NCBI GenBank assembly: GCA_963805305.1
Contig: CAWDTM010000008.1
Location: forward strand, 496,001 to 560,000
DNA length: 64,000 nt
Source: CAVXEH01 sp963805305
GTDB taxonomy: Bacteria > Chloroflexota > Limnocylindria > QHBO01
Direction: 5' to 3'
The notes under the pieces were generated by a model. The model had not been told where the DNA came from and made no database searches. It was given only the letters and a program-made list of their open reading frames with translations. The stretch's first letter is position 1, and the number at the start of each line of letters is the position of its first letter. Below, one piece after another: positions 1 to 8,426 of the stretch. A program made the translations under genes and the position numbers.

Positions 1-1
1 G

Positions 2-349
2 GTCATTGCTCCCATCGCCACGGAGCTGCCGGAGAAGGCGAACTCGATCCTCTGGGTTCGCACCGGCAAGGACACGCTGGCCATGGGCAACATCACCGGC
101 GCCATGGTCTTCCAGAGCTGCATCCCCACCGTGCTGGGCCTCGTCTTCACCGACTGGGTCTTCAGCCCCGGGAGCGCCCTCTCGTTCGCGTCGGCCGGTG
201 CGGCCTTCCTGGCGACCTTCGTGATCTTCGGCGTCATGGTTCGGGTCCGTCGCCTGAGCGCCTGGCTGCTGCTCGTGGGTGGCCCGATCTATGCAACGTA
301 CATCGTCGCCGCGCTCATGCTGCCGGTGCCGATCGCCGCGGGCCACTGA
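2..349 (+). CDS. Sodium/calcium exchanger, C-terminal part (cut by window start)
   Basis: The reading frame is open from the first bases and ends at 349; only about 115 C-terminal residues are present. The segment APIATELPEK followed by GKDTLAMGNITGAMVFQS matches the second alpha repeat of the CaCA cation/Ca2+ antiporter superfamily (YrbG type), where these acidic and polar residues line the ion site. Two or three hydrophobic membrane segments follow, ending at a short polar tail. Function as an inner-membrane Na+/Ca2+ (or other cation) exchanger is inferred from this motif. The N-terminal half lies outside the window. Confidence 0.85.
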   Translation, partial: VIAPIATELPEKANSILWVRTGKDTLAMGNITGAMVFQSCIPTVLGLVFTDWVFSPGSALSFASAGAAFLATFVIFGVMVRVRRLSAWLLLVGGPIYATYIVAALMLPVPIAAGH

Positions 350-396
350 TTCCGCAAGGGTCCGGCCGCGAGGCCAAGGCGTGGCGAGTCGACGGC

Positions 397-402
397 TATA
401 CT
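397..402 (+). promoter_or_regulatory. -10 element upstream of ilvE
   Basis: TATACT in the context GGCTATACT, about 60 nt before the ilvE start. The same context recurs before several other genes in this window. No convincing -35 hexamer is visible at 16-18 nt upstream, so this would rely on the extended -10 region. Confidence 0.5.
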
Positions 403-461
403 GAAACGGCCGCAAGCTGGCGCGCGCGGTTGACGCGGGCCCGGCCCATGAGGAGAGCACG

Positions 462-1421
462 TTGCTGAAGCAAGCCACACCCACTCCCGCCGCCGGGCTG
501 GAGAGCACCCCCGACCTGTGGGCGTTCTTCCGCGGCGGGTTCGTCCCGCTCCGCGACGCGAACATCAGCGTCATGACCCATGCGCTGAACTACGGCACCG
601 CCGTTTTCGAGGGAATTCGCGCCTACTGGAACGCCGACCACGGGCAGCTCTACGCGCTCGACCTGCTCCCGCACTTCCAGCGCATCGTTCGCTCTGCCCG
701 CGTCCTCTACATGGCCGTGCCCTATACGCCCGAGCAGATGGCCGATGCCACGCTCGAGCTTCTCCGGCGCGACGGGCTGCAGGAGGACGTCTACGTGCGG
801 CCCCTGATCTACAAGTCGAGCGAGCTCATCGGCGTCAGGCTCCACAACCTCGACGCGGATTTCACGATCTTCGCCATCCCGTTCGGGAAGTACATCGACA
901 CCGAAACGGGCGTGCGCGCCCAGGTGAGCAGCTGGCGCCGGACCGATGACAACGCCATCCCGGCACGCAGCAAAATCACCGGCGCCTACGTCAACTCGGC
1001 GCTGGCCAAGAGCGAGGCGCAGCTGAACGGCTTCGATGAGGCGATCGTCCTGACCCAGGACGGCCACGTCAGCGAGGGGAGCGCGGAGAACCTGTTCATC
1101 GTGCGCGACGGAATGCTCATCACGCCTCCGGTCAGCGACAACGTCCTTGAGGGCATCACCCGGCGCCGGCTCATGTCGGTCGCCAACGACATGGGCGTCT
1201 CCGTGATCGAACGCTCCATCGACCGCACCGAGCTCTACACTGCCGACGAGATCTTCCTCTGCGGCACCGGTGCCCAGGTGTCACCCGTTATCGAGGTCGA
1301 TCGGCGCACGGTGGGAGACGGGAGCCCCGGACCGCTCACCAGCCGGCTGTCGCATACGTACTTCGACGCGGTGCGCGGAAAGCTCGACGCGTATCGCTCC
1401 TGGCTGACGCCGGTCTACTAG
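462..1421 (+). CDS. ilvE: Branched-chain amino acid aminotransferase
   Basis: A fold-type IV PLP aminotransferase of 319 residues, the usual IlvE length. It interconverts Leu, Ile and Val with their 2-oxo acids in the cytoplasm. Visible signatures are HALNYGTAVFEGIRAYW near residue 45, the PLP-lysine region RSKITGAYVNS with Lys171, EGSAENLF near residue 205, and GTGAQVSP near residue 270. The TTG start is chosen because GAGGAGAG lies just upstream and no better in-frame codon exists. It stands alone behind its own -10 element. A D-amino-acid or 4-amino-4-deoxychorismate role is possible for class IV enzymes, but the N-terminal motif favours IlvE. Confidence 0.9.
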   Translation: MLKQATPTPAAGLESTPDLWAFFRGGFVPLRDANISVMTHALNYGTAVFEGIRAYWNADHGQLYALDLLPHFQRIVRSARVLYMAVPYTPEQMADATLELLRRDGLQEDVYVRPLIYKSSELIGVRLHNLDADFTIFAIPFGKYIDTETGVRAQVSSWRRTDDNAIPARSKITGAYVNSALAKSEAQLNGFDEAIVLTQDGHVSEGSAENLFIVRDGMLITPPVSDNVLEGITRRRLMSVANDMGVSVIERSIDRTELYTADEIFLCGTGAQVSPVIEVDRRTVGDGSPGPLTSRLSHTYFDAVRGKLDAYRSWLTPVY

Positions 1422-1437
1422 GCAGCATCGCGACCGT

Positions 1438-1461
1438 CCGGCCGGGCGGCCGCCCGGCCGG
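1438..1461. repeat. 24-nt perfect palindrome between ilvE and the glycosyltransferase gene
   Basis: The bases from 1438 to 1461 are G and C only and equal their own reverse complement. It sits 17 nt after the ilvE stop and just before the next start. As RNA it would form a very stable hairpin, but no T-tract follows, so a classical intrinsic terminator is not supported. It could act as an mRNA 3' stabiliser or a protein-binding site. Confidence 0.6.
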
Positions 1462-1469
1462 AGATCCGA

Positions 1470-3014
1470 ATGGTCGAGGATACGCAGGCAGATCGGTACC
1501 GTTGGCTCCAGCGCCTGCTGGAGATCGTTCCCGGCCTGATCAGCTGGGCGATCATCCTGGGCCCCATCTGGCTCAGCTTCAGCTATCCGTGGCTGGTCGC
1601 CTACTTCGTCCTGACCTTCGACTTCTACATGCTCTGCCGCTCCCTGTGGCTCGCGGTCACCGTCGTGATCGGCTATCGGCGCGTGCGTGCGGTCGAGGCG
1701 ACGGACTGGATGTCCCGGCTCCAGGCCGGTGACTACGCGACGTCGGCGGACACCCGCGCCATCCCGCCGGATGGTCAGCCATCCGTGCCGGACTGGCGCT
1801 CCTACACGCAGCTGGCCCTGATTCCGACCTACACCGAGTCGCTCGAGAAGCTGCGCGAGACCGTGCGGGCCCTGGCGGCTGCCGAGTGGCCGAAGGAACG
1901 GAAGATCTGCGCGATCATCACCCGCGAGACGGACGAGGAGGGGATCGCCAACGTCGCCGCTCTTCGGCAGGAGTACGGCGACGCCTTCGCAGACTTCATC
2001 CACATCCGGGACCCGTTGGAGCCCGGCATCGTGGTGGGCAAGAGCAGCGCCATGGCCTGGGGTGGCCGCTACCTGTATCGACTCCTGGTGCGCGAACGGG
2101 GCATGGATCCGAGCCGGATCCTGATCACCGACCTCGACGCGGACTTCCGCGTGCACCCGAAATACTTCAGCTACCTTGCCTGGACGCACGTGGGCGACCC
2201 GAACCGCGAGACGCAGCTGTACCAGCCCATCCCGTACTTCCACAACAACATCTGGGAGGCACCGATCCTGCTGCGGCTCTTCGCGGGGATGCTCACGCAG
2301 CTCCAGCTGTGGCGGAACGTGATGCCGGAGAAGCTCGTGAGCTTCTCGAGCTACTCGACGACGCTTCGGGTCGTGCACGAGGTGGGCTACTGGGCCACCG
2401 ACGCCATCCCCGAGGACAGCCGCTTCTACTGGAAGAGCTACTTCCGCTACGGCGACCGGTTCCGGGCGGTGCCGCTCTTCATTCCCATCTACGGTGACGC
2501 GGTTCGTGCGCGGACCTACTGGCGCTCGATGATGGTCCAGTACACCCAGGCGAGGCGCTGGGCGTGGGGCGTCACCGACATCCCGTTCGTGGTGCAGAAC
2601 GCCTTCCACCATCCCGAGATCTCGCTCTTCTCGCGGGTCTGGCGCATCGTGAACCTCTTCTGGGAGCACATCAGCTGGGCCATAGGCCCGTTCGTCATCA
2701 CCTTCGGGGCGCTGATCCCGCTCGTCCTCAACCCGGCCTTCGGCCAGACCATCCTGGGGCAGAACCTGCCGCTCTTCGCGAGTACCATGCTGTCGCTGGC
2801 CTTCGTGGCCCTCATCGTGATGATCTACGTCGAGCACGCGATCGTGCCGCCGCGTCCCGCGTCCTGGGGGCCGGTCACGCGTGCCATCAGCTACCTGCAG
2901 TGGCTGGGCCTGCCGATCATCGGCATCCTGTTCAGCAACCTCCCGGCCCTTGATGCCCAGACCCGCCTGCTGACCGGCCGGTACCTCGAGTACCGCGTCA
3001 CGGAGAAGGCCTGA
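1470..3014 (+). CDS. Membrane glycosyltransferase, GT2/cellulose-synthase-like
   Basis: A 514-residue integral membrane protein. Two hydrophobic segments (about 20-40 and 45-67) precede a cytosolic catalytic region, and several membrane segments follow (about 395-500). The catalytic part carries LIPTYTES, the metal-binding DLDAD at residues 221-225, an acidic PEDSRF near 315, and QARRW at 360-364, which matches the QxxRW motif of processive GT2 enzymes. It probably transfers an activated sugar to a cell-envelope acceptor; donor and product cannot be read from the sequence. The gene begins just after the GC palindrome and is followed within 5 nt by a small membrane protein, suggesting a two-gene unit. 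Confidence 0.8.
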   Translation: MVEDTQADRYRWLQRLLEIVPGLISWAIILGPIWLSFSYPWLVAYFVLTFDFYMLCRSLWLAVTVVIGYRRVRAVEATDWMSRLQAGDYATSADTRAIPPDGQPSVPDWRSYTQLALIPTYTESLEKLRETVRALAAAEWPKERKICAIITRETDEEGIANVAALRQEYGDAFADFIHIRDPLEPGIVVGKSSAMAWGGRYLYRLLVRERGMDPSRILITDLDADFRVHPKYFSYLAWTHVGDPNRETQLYQPIPYFHNNIWEAPILLRLFAGMLTQLQLWRNVMPEKLVSFSSYSTTLRVVHEVGYWATDAIPEDSRFYWKSYFRYGDRFRAVPLFIPIYGDAVRARTYWRSMMVQYTQARRWAWGVTDIPFVVQNAFHHPEISLFSRVWRIVNLFWEHISWAIGPFVITFGALIPLVLNPAFGQTILGQNLPLFASTMLSLAFVALIVMIYVEHAIVPPRPASWGPVTRAISYLQWLGLPIIGILFSNLPALDAQTRLLTGRYLEYRVTEKA

Positions 3015-3018
3015 GCGC

Positions 3019-4215
3019 ATGGCAGACGATCCGATCGCCATCGCCCGGGTAGGCCTTGCCCGCAGCCTCTCCCGGATCCTGCTGCTGCCCGGGGTGCTCC
3101 TTGCGATCGCGGCAGCCGCGGTGGCCGGAGGGTTCGTCGTGCCGATGGGGGCGGATCTGGCGCTCTGGGTGGGGGCAGGGCTCCTGGTGGGGGTTGCCGT
3201 CGTTGTCGCCATCATCCCGCTGACCCTGCGGCTGGAGGTCGAGGTGGGCGGCCTGCGTGTCCGATGGCTGGCCGGGAGTCGCCGGTACCGCCTCGTTCCC
3301 GGCGCTGTCACCCGCGCGACCATGGCGGGCACCGGCCAGGGCGCGATCCGCACCCGGTTCGGGTTCGTGGGCTGGGCGTACGGTGGCGCGGTCCTGCGCG
3401 GCGAGGAGCGCATCTCCATCGTCCGGCTGGCGCCGACCTCGACCGTGATCCTCGTGCCAACCGACCACGGACGGCTGGCCATTGCCGCCGCGTCCGAGCC
3501 GGAGCTCCTCGAGGCCCTGGGAGCGGCCGCGCGCGTGCAGCAGCGCCTGGACGAGGTGAGCGGCCGTCTCCTGGCGGTGCTTCCGGGGGACGTCGGATCG
3601 GCGCAGCGCGAGCCGCCAGCGGATGCCGGGCGCCCGCAGGAGGACGGCGGATGGCACGCGGACGCATCCCCGGCGGCCGGTCCACGGATCCTGACCGGGA
3701 TCGAGCGGGCGAGGCTGGAGGCCGAGCTTGCCGCGGCGCGCCAGGCCGCGCTGGAGGCGGCCGAGGCGGAGCGCCGTTCGATCGTCGAGGCGCGGATGGC
3801 GGGGGATGCGCTCGAGGTGGAGGGGCGCCGCGAGGAGCCGAGGGTGGTCCGCGAGCCGGACGAGGAGGCCGAGGTCCCGTGGACAGCGCCGGGGCCCGCG
3901 CGCCGGCGAGCACGGGCAACCTGGACGCGCCCAGAGTGGGCCACGGACGCGCGCCTGCGGGTCCTGGTGGCCATCGCCTGGGCCTTCGTGCCGCTCACCG
4001 CATCGTTGGCGGCGTACCTCGTTGCGGGCGGTGACGCGGCGATCGCCAGCGCCGACAGCACGGCACGGCTGGAGGCGCTCGCGCTGGTGGCATGCGGTCC
4101 CCTCACCGCGCTGGGGATCCTCGCCGCTCGCGCCTGGTGGCCCCGGCTCACGGGCCTGATCACGGTGACCTCGCTCTCTGCCCTGGTGCTCCTTGGCCGC
4201 GCCGTGATCGGGTGA
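3019..4215 (+). CDS. Hypothetical membrane protein with PH-like region and coiled coil
   Basis: 398 residues with no recognised family name. Two hydrophobic segments (about 17-42 and 46-67) are followed by a beta-rich stretch (about 70-170) resembling the bacterial PH domains found in small membrane proteins. A charged Ala/Glu/Arg-rich section (about 225-275) looks helical or coiled, and three more membrane segments lie near the C-terminus (about 315-395). It starts 5 nt after the glycosyltransferase gene, so the two are probably co-transcribed and may act together in envelope assembly; this is only inferred from position. Confidence 0.65.
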   Translation: MADDPIAIARVGLARSLSRILLLPGVLLAIAAAAVAGGFVVPMGADLALWVGAGLLVGVAVVVAIIPLTLRLEVEVGGLRVRWLAGSRRYRLVPGAVTRATMAGTGQGAIRTRFGFVGWAYGGAVLRGEERISIVRLAPTSTVILVPTDHGRLAIAAASEPELLEALGAAARVQQRLDEVSGRLLAVLPGDVGSAQREPPADAGRPQEDGGWHADASPAAGPRILTGIERARLEAELAAARQAALEAAEAERRSIVEARMAGDALEVEGRREEPRVVREPDEEAEVPWTAPGPARRRARATWTRPEWATDARLRVLVAIAWAFVPLTASLAAYLVAGGDAAIASADSTARLEALALVACGPLTALGILAARAWWPRLTGLITVTSLSALVLLGRAVIG

Positions 4216-4231
4216 TCGCCGGACCAGCGAA

Positions 4232-4261
4232 TTGACAAGCGCCGCGCCGCGCTGCCACGAT
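4232..4261 (+). promoter_or_regulatory. Promoter of the ileS T-box transcript
   Basis: A consensus -35 hexamer TTGACA (4232-4237) is followed after 18 nt by CACGAT (4256-4261), a weak -10. It lies right after the preceding gene and places the transcript start near 4268, at the beginning of the T-box leader. Confidence 0.55.
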
Positions 4262-4267
4262 CCGCCG

Positions 4268-4602
4268 ACACAGGACAAGACGGCTGCGACGGAGCCACCG
4301 CTCCCGTCGGTACGAGCCATCAGCGAGCCCGGACGGTGAGAGCGGGCGGCATCGCGACGGCGTGCGATCCCTCCTGAGCCGGAGGCGCCAAGCGCGGGGC
4401 GGCATTGGCCGCCGCACGTGGGTAACGTCTCCCGGGTCACGCCTCCCGATACCAGGGGCGGCGCCATCGGTCAGGCCGAGTGCGGCTGACTCGTGGCGGC
4501 AGAGCGGGCCGGGGCGGCGACAGGACGCCATCGGTCAAGCGCGGGTGGTACCGCGGGATTGCGTCACGGCGCTCCCGTCCCGGCATCGGGACGGGTTTTT
4601 TC
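4268..4602 (+). promoter_or_regulatory. T-box riboswitch controlling ileS (tRNA-Ile sensing)
   Basis: The roughly 335-nt leader holds the hallmark T-box sequence GGTGGTACCGCGG at 4544-4556, followed by an intrinsic terminator whose 5' arm contains CGTCCC, the standard arrangement of transcription-attenuating T-boxes. Upstream, GGTGAGAGC at 4335-4343 fits the distal Stem I region, and GCGATCCCTCCTGAGCC at 4365-4381 fits the specifier-loop side of Stem I, with ATC (isoleucine) at 4367-4369 as the likely specifier codon. Uncharged tRNA-Ile should stabilise the antiterminator and allow ileS transcription. The start and the specifier assignment were made by eye; the T-box and terminator are clear. 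Confidence 0.92.
4574..4601 (+). terminator. Intrinsic terminator of the T-box leader
   Basis: A 9-bp stem (CCCGTCCCG at 4574-4582 with CGGGACGGG at 4587-4595) and GCAT loop, followed by six T residues (4596-4601). It lies between the T-box sequence and the ileS start and is the off-state structure of the riboswitch. Confidence 0.93.
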
Positions 4603-4637
4603 ATGGCCGATGGGCCCCGAAGCGAACAGGAGGAGCG

Positions 4638-7600
4638 GTGTTCAGGCCGGTCAGTCCAAAGCTCGACGTTCCGGCGCTGGAACGGGAGCAGCAGGCGCGC
4701 TGGCGCGAGCGCGACACCATGGCGCGCTACCTCGCGCGTAACGAGAGCGCGGAGCGCCGCTTCTCGTTCCTGGACGGACCCATCACCGCCAACAACCCGA
4801 TGGGTGTGCATCACGCCTGGGGACGTACGTACAAGGACCTCTACCAGCGCTACCACACGATGCTCGGCGAGCGGCAGCGCTACCAGAACGGGTTCGACGC
4901 GCAGGGCCTCTGGATCGAGGTCGAGGTGGAGCGCGAGCTGGGCTTCAACAACAAGCGGCAGATCGAAGAGTTCGGGATCGACCGTTTCGTGGAGCTGTGC
5001 AAGGCGCGGGTCGACCGCTTCGTCGGCATCCAGACCCAGCAGAGCAAGCGGCTCGGGATGTGGATGGACTGGGACCACAGCTACATCACGAACTCCGAGG
5101 AGAACAACTACGCGATCTGGGCCTTCCTGGCGGAGTGCCATCGGCGTGGGCTCGTGTACAAGGGCCACGACGTCATGCCCTGGTGCCCCCGCTGCGGGAC
5201 CGGCCTCTCGAACATGGAGATCGCCACCGAGGGCTACCGCGAGCTCAGCCACCTGTCGCTCACGATCCGGCTGCCCATCACGACCCCCGGCCACGAGGGT
5301 GAGGACCTGCTGGTCTGGACCACGACCCCGTGGACCCTGTCGTCGAACGTCGCGGCCGTCGTGCACCCGGACCTGACCTACCAGCTCGTGGAGGGGCGCG
5401 ACGGGCGGCGCTGGTGGGTCTCCTCCGGCTCCCGCGCGCGGGTCGCCGGCGCCGCGCCGGTGCTGCAGTCGGTGAACGGCGCGCAGCTGGTCGGGCTCAG
5501 CTACCGTGGACCGTTCGACGATCTCCCGGTGCAGGCCGGCGTGGAGCACCGGGTCATCGACTGGAACGAGGTCTCCGACGAGGAGGGGACCGGGATCGTC
5601 CACATCGCCCCGGGATGCGGCCAGGAGGACTTCGCGCTGGCGAAGGCCTTCGGGCTGGCGGTGCTGGACCCGATCGACCAGTTCGGCATCTTCCGGGACG
5701 GGTACGGCTGGCAGACGGGCCGCTTCGCCGGAGCGACAGAGGACCCGGCCGAGGACATCGCCGGAGACGTGGCCGCCGACCTCGAACGCCGTGGGCTGCT
5801 CGTTGCGAAGGAGCACTACCGTCACAGCTACCCGGTCTGCTGGCGCTGCGGCACCCAGCTCGTCTTCCGACTGGTCGACGAGTGGTTCATCCGCATGGAC
5901 CCGCTGCGCGAGCCCATCGCCCAGGTCACGCGCCAGATCGCGTGGCTTCCCGAGGGGGTGGGGCTCGAGGAGCGCGAGCTCGACTGGCTGCGGAACATGG
6001 GCGACTGGATGATCAGCAAGAAGCGCTACTACGGCCTTGCGCTGCCGATCTGGGTGTGCGGTGACTGCGAGGCATGGGAGGTCATTGGCGGACGCGACGA
6101 GCTTCAGGCGCGCGCGGTCTCCGGCTGGGAGGCGTTCGAGGGCCACTCGCCGCATCGCCCGTGGGTCGACGGCGTCGAGATCGCCTGTGCGAGCTGTGGT
6201 GGCCGAGCCCGCCGGATCTCCGACGTGGGGAACCCGTGGCTCGACGCCGGGATCGTGGGATTCTCGACGCTCCGCTGGACCACGGACCCCGACTATTGGC
6301 GCGCCTGGTTCCCGGCCGACTTCATCACCGAGTCCTTCCCGGGCCAGTTCCGGAACTGGTTCTATGCCCTGCTCACGATGTCGACCGTGCTGGCCGACGA
6401 GCCGATGACCCGGACCCTGTTCGGGTACGCGCTCATGCGCGACGAGCACGGCGAGGAGATGCACAAGAGCAAGGGCAACGCGATCCCCTTCGACGAGGCG
6501 GCCGATGGCATTGGCACCGACGTGATGCGCTGGATGTTCATGGCCCAGAACCCGGCGAGCAACCTGAACTTCGGCTACGGGCCAGGGCACGAGGTGGTGC
6601 GGCGTTTCTTCCTGCCGCTGTGGAACACGTACGCGTTCCTCGTGACCTATGCCCGCCTTGACGGCTGGGTGCCCGGACCGGCCGGGGCCGATAGCGTCCG
6701 GGAGGCACGGAGCCTCATGGACCGATGGGTCCTGTCCCGCCTGGACGGGGTGGTCGGCGAGGTGCGGGCGGCGCTGGACGCGTACGACGCGCTGCGGGCG
6801 ACCCGGGCTATCGAGCGCTTCGTCGAGGACCTTTCGAACTGGTACGTCCGGCGCAACCGCCGGCGCTTCTGGAAGGGTGAGCTCGACGACGACAAGCGGG
6901 CCGCCTACGCCACGCTGCACGCCGTCCTGGTGGGGGTGACCCGCCTGATCGCGCCGATCGTGCCGCACCTGGCCGATGCGATCTGGGAGAACCTGGTCCA
7001 TGCGGTCGACCCGGCCTCGGCGGACTCGGTCCATCTCGCCGACTTTCCGAGCACGGAGACGGGGCGCCGCGACGTGGTGCTGGAGGAGGCGGTCGAGCGC
7101 GCACGTGCCGTCGCGGCGCTGGGGCACTCGGCGCGAGCCGCGTCCGGCGTCCGGGTGCGACAGCCCCTGGCTGCCCTCCGCGTCCGGCGAGCCGGGGGCG
7201 GTGCCGCCCTGTCGGCCGACCCCCGTACCGACGTGGAGCTCACGGCCCATGTGCTCGACGAGCTGAACGTGAAATCCATCGACGCGATCCCCGACGCCTC
7301 CACCCTCGTCGAGCGGACGCTCCGGCCGCTGCTTCCGGTCCTCGGTCCGCGCCGCGGTTCGGCGGTGGGCGGGGTGATGGCGGCTGCCCGTGCCGGGGAC
7401 TGGTCACAGCTCCCTGACGGACGGATCGAGGCCGGCGGCCTGGTGCTGGAGCCGGACGAGTTCGAGCTCATCGCTCGCGCCCGGCCGGGACACGCCGTGG
7501 CCGAGGAGGGGGACCTGCTCGTCGCCCTCGACACCACGCTGACCCCCGAGCTGGAGGCGGAGGGCATGGCCCGCGAGATCGCCCATCGGCTCCAGGGCAT

Positions 7601-7826
7601 GCGGCGCGACGCCGGCTACGACATCAGCGATCGCGTGGAGATCGCCGTCGCCGGCGACCCGGACCTCCTCGAAGCGCTTGGCGCCCATCGCGCCTGGCTC
7701 GCGGACGAGCTGCTGGCGACCTCGATCCAGATCGGACCCAACGCGCAGCTGGCCAACCCGGACCGCACCGAATCGGCCGAGGTCGGGGACGGGCGCCTCG
7801 ACCTGTCCATCAGGCGCTCGGTGTAG
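4638..7826 (+). CDS. ileS: Isoleucine--tRNA ligase, atypical Chloroflexota-like type
   Basis: A class I aminoacyl-tRNA synthetase of 1062 residues that charges tRNA-Ile. The GTG at 4638 follows AGGAGGAG and lies downstream of the terminator; earlier in-frame starts fall inside the riboswitch. The HIGH signature is replaced by HHAWG at residues 58-62, while the KMSKS loop reads HKSKGN at 609-614. The editing-domain segment TTPWTLSSN is present near 233. Cys pairs CPRC, CWRC and CGDC/CASC suggest zinc sites. Identity as IleRS rather than ValRS or LeuRS is supported by the T-box with an ATC specifier and the overall architecture. lspA follows 12 nt later. Confidence 0.9.
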   Translation: MFRPVSPKLDVPALEREQQARWRERDTMARYLARNESAERRFSFLDGPITANNPMGVHHAWGRTYKDLYQRYHTMLGERQRYQNGFDAQGLWIEVEVERELGFNNKRQIEEFGIDRFVELCKARVDRFVGIQTQQSKRLGMWMDWDHSYITNSEENNYAIWAFLAECHRRGLVYKGHDVMPWCPRCGTGLSNMEIATEGYRELSHLSLTIRLPITTPGHEGEDLLVWTTTPWTLSSNVAAVVHPDLTYQLVEGRDGRRWWVSSGSRARVAGAAPVLQSVNGAQLVGLSYRGPFDDLPVQAGVEHRVIDWNEVSDEEGTGIVHIAPGCGQEDFALAKAFGLAVLDPIDQFGIFRDGYGWQTGRFAGATEDPAEDIAGDVAADLERRGLLVAKEHYRHSYPVCWRCGTQLVFRLVDEWFIRMDPLREPIAQVTRQIAWLPEGVGLEERELDWLRNMGDWMISKKRYYGLALPIWVCGDCEAWEVIGGRDELQARAVSGWEAFEGHSPHRPWVDGVEIACASCGGRARRISDVGNPWLDAGIVGFSTLRWTTDPDYWRAWFPADFITESFPGQFRNWFYALLTMSTVLADEPMTRTLFGYALMRDEHGEEMHKSKGNAIPFDEAADGIGTDVMRWMFMAQNPASNLNFGYGPGHEVVRRFFLPLWNTYAFLVTYARLDGWVPGPAGADSVREARSLMDRWVLSRLDGVVGEVRAALDAYDALRATRAIERFVEDLSNWYVRRNRRRFWKGELDDDKRAAYATLHAVLVGVTRLIAPIVPHLADAIWENLVHAVDPASADSVHLADFPSTETGRRDVVLEEAVERARAVAALGHSARAASGVRVRQPLAALRVRRAGGGAALSADPRTDVELTAHVLDELNVKSIDAIPDASTLVERTLRPLLPVLGPRRGSAVGGVMAAARAGDWSQLPDGRIEAGGLVLEPDEFELIARARPGHAVAEEGDLLVALDTTLTPELEAEGMAREIAHRLQGMRRDAGYDISDRVEIAVAGDPDLLEALGAHRAWLADELLATSIQIGPNAQLANPDRTESAEVGDGRLDLSIRRSV

Positions 7827-7838
7827 GCTCTCCTGCAC

Positions 7839-8426
7839 ATGAGCGAGACCCGACCGACCCGCGGCCGAACCGGCGAGATCGCGACGCTCCTCGGTGTCGC
7901 CGGAGCGATTCTGCTCGCGGACCAGGCAAGCAAGGCCGTGGTCGCCGCAAGACTCGCCCTGGGCGAGCATGTGGACCTCCTCGGAACCGTGGTGCAGATC
8001 TGGCACGCGGAGAACAACGGGGCCGCGTTCAGCCTCTTCCAGGGCGGCCTGCCGCTCTTCCTCGCGGTCAGCGTCGTGGCCCTGGGCCTGGTCGCCTACT
8101 TCGCGTGGTCATTGCGGGACCGGAGCCTGCTGGTCTTCGCGCTGCTTGGCCTCCTGCTCGGGGGCACGCTGGGGAACCTCGTGGACCGCCTCGCGCGCGG
8201 GGGACGCGTGATCGATTTCCTGTCGGTCGGCATCGGCACCCTTCGCTGGCCAACCTTCAACGTCGCGGACAGCTCCCTGGACATCGGGATCGTGGGCCTG
8301 GTGGCCTTCCTGTGGTGGGTCGACCGACGCGAGGCTCGCTCGAGGAGGCACGCGGACGGCGGCGGAACGCTGCCGGCTCCCCAGGCCGGGCCGGGCGAGT
8401 CGAGCCGAGGCGGGGGAGCGGGGTGA
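7839..8426 (+). CDS. lspA: Lipoprotein signal peptidase (signal peptidase II)
   Basis: This 195-residue membrane aspartyl protease removes signal peptides from prolipoproteins after lipid attachment. Four hydrophobic segments are visible. The conserved NNGAAFS, GNLVDRL..GRVIDF and FNVADSSLDIG motifs carry the two catalytic aspartates (in VIDF and VAD). A polar Gly/Arg-rich C-terminal tail of about 30 residues goes beyond the usual family length. The last four bases overlap the next start as GTGA, suggesting translational coupling with rluD. A lipoprotein that would be a substrate is encoded at 16.6 kb. Confidence 0.95.
   Translation: MSETRPTRGRTGEIATLLGVAGAILLADQASKAVVAARLALGEHVDLLGTVVQIWHAENNGAAFSLFQGGLPLFLAVSVVALGLVAYFAWSLRDRSLLVFALLGLLLGGTLGNLVDRLARGGRVIDFLSVGIGTLRWPTFNVADSSLDIGIVGLVAFLWWVDRREARSRRHADGGGTLPAPQAGPGESSRGGGAG

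Noticed and set aside
1438..1461. Intrinsic terminator for ilvE
   Set aside because: No T-tract after the palindrome.
1281..4298. Long reverse-strand open frame (about 1000 codons) over the glycosyltransferase region
   Set aside because: Arg/Pro/Ser-rich antisense shadow of well-supported + strand genes, typical of high GC; no family motif.
4362..4637. Upstream extension of ileS to an earlier start
   Set aside because: It would run through the T-box and terminator; GTG 4638 has a strong ribosome-binding site.
4437..7250. Reverse-strand open frame of about 940 codons opposite ileS
   Set aside because: Antisense shadow of a clear synthetase gene.
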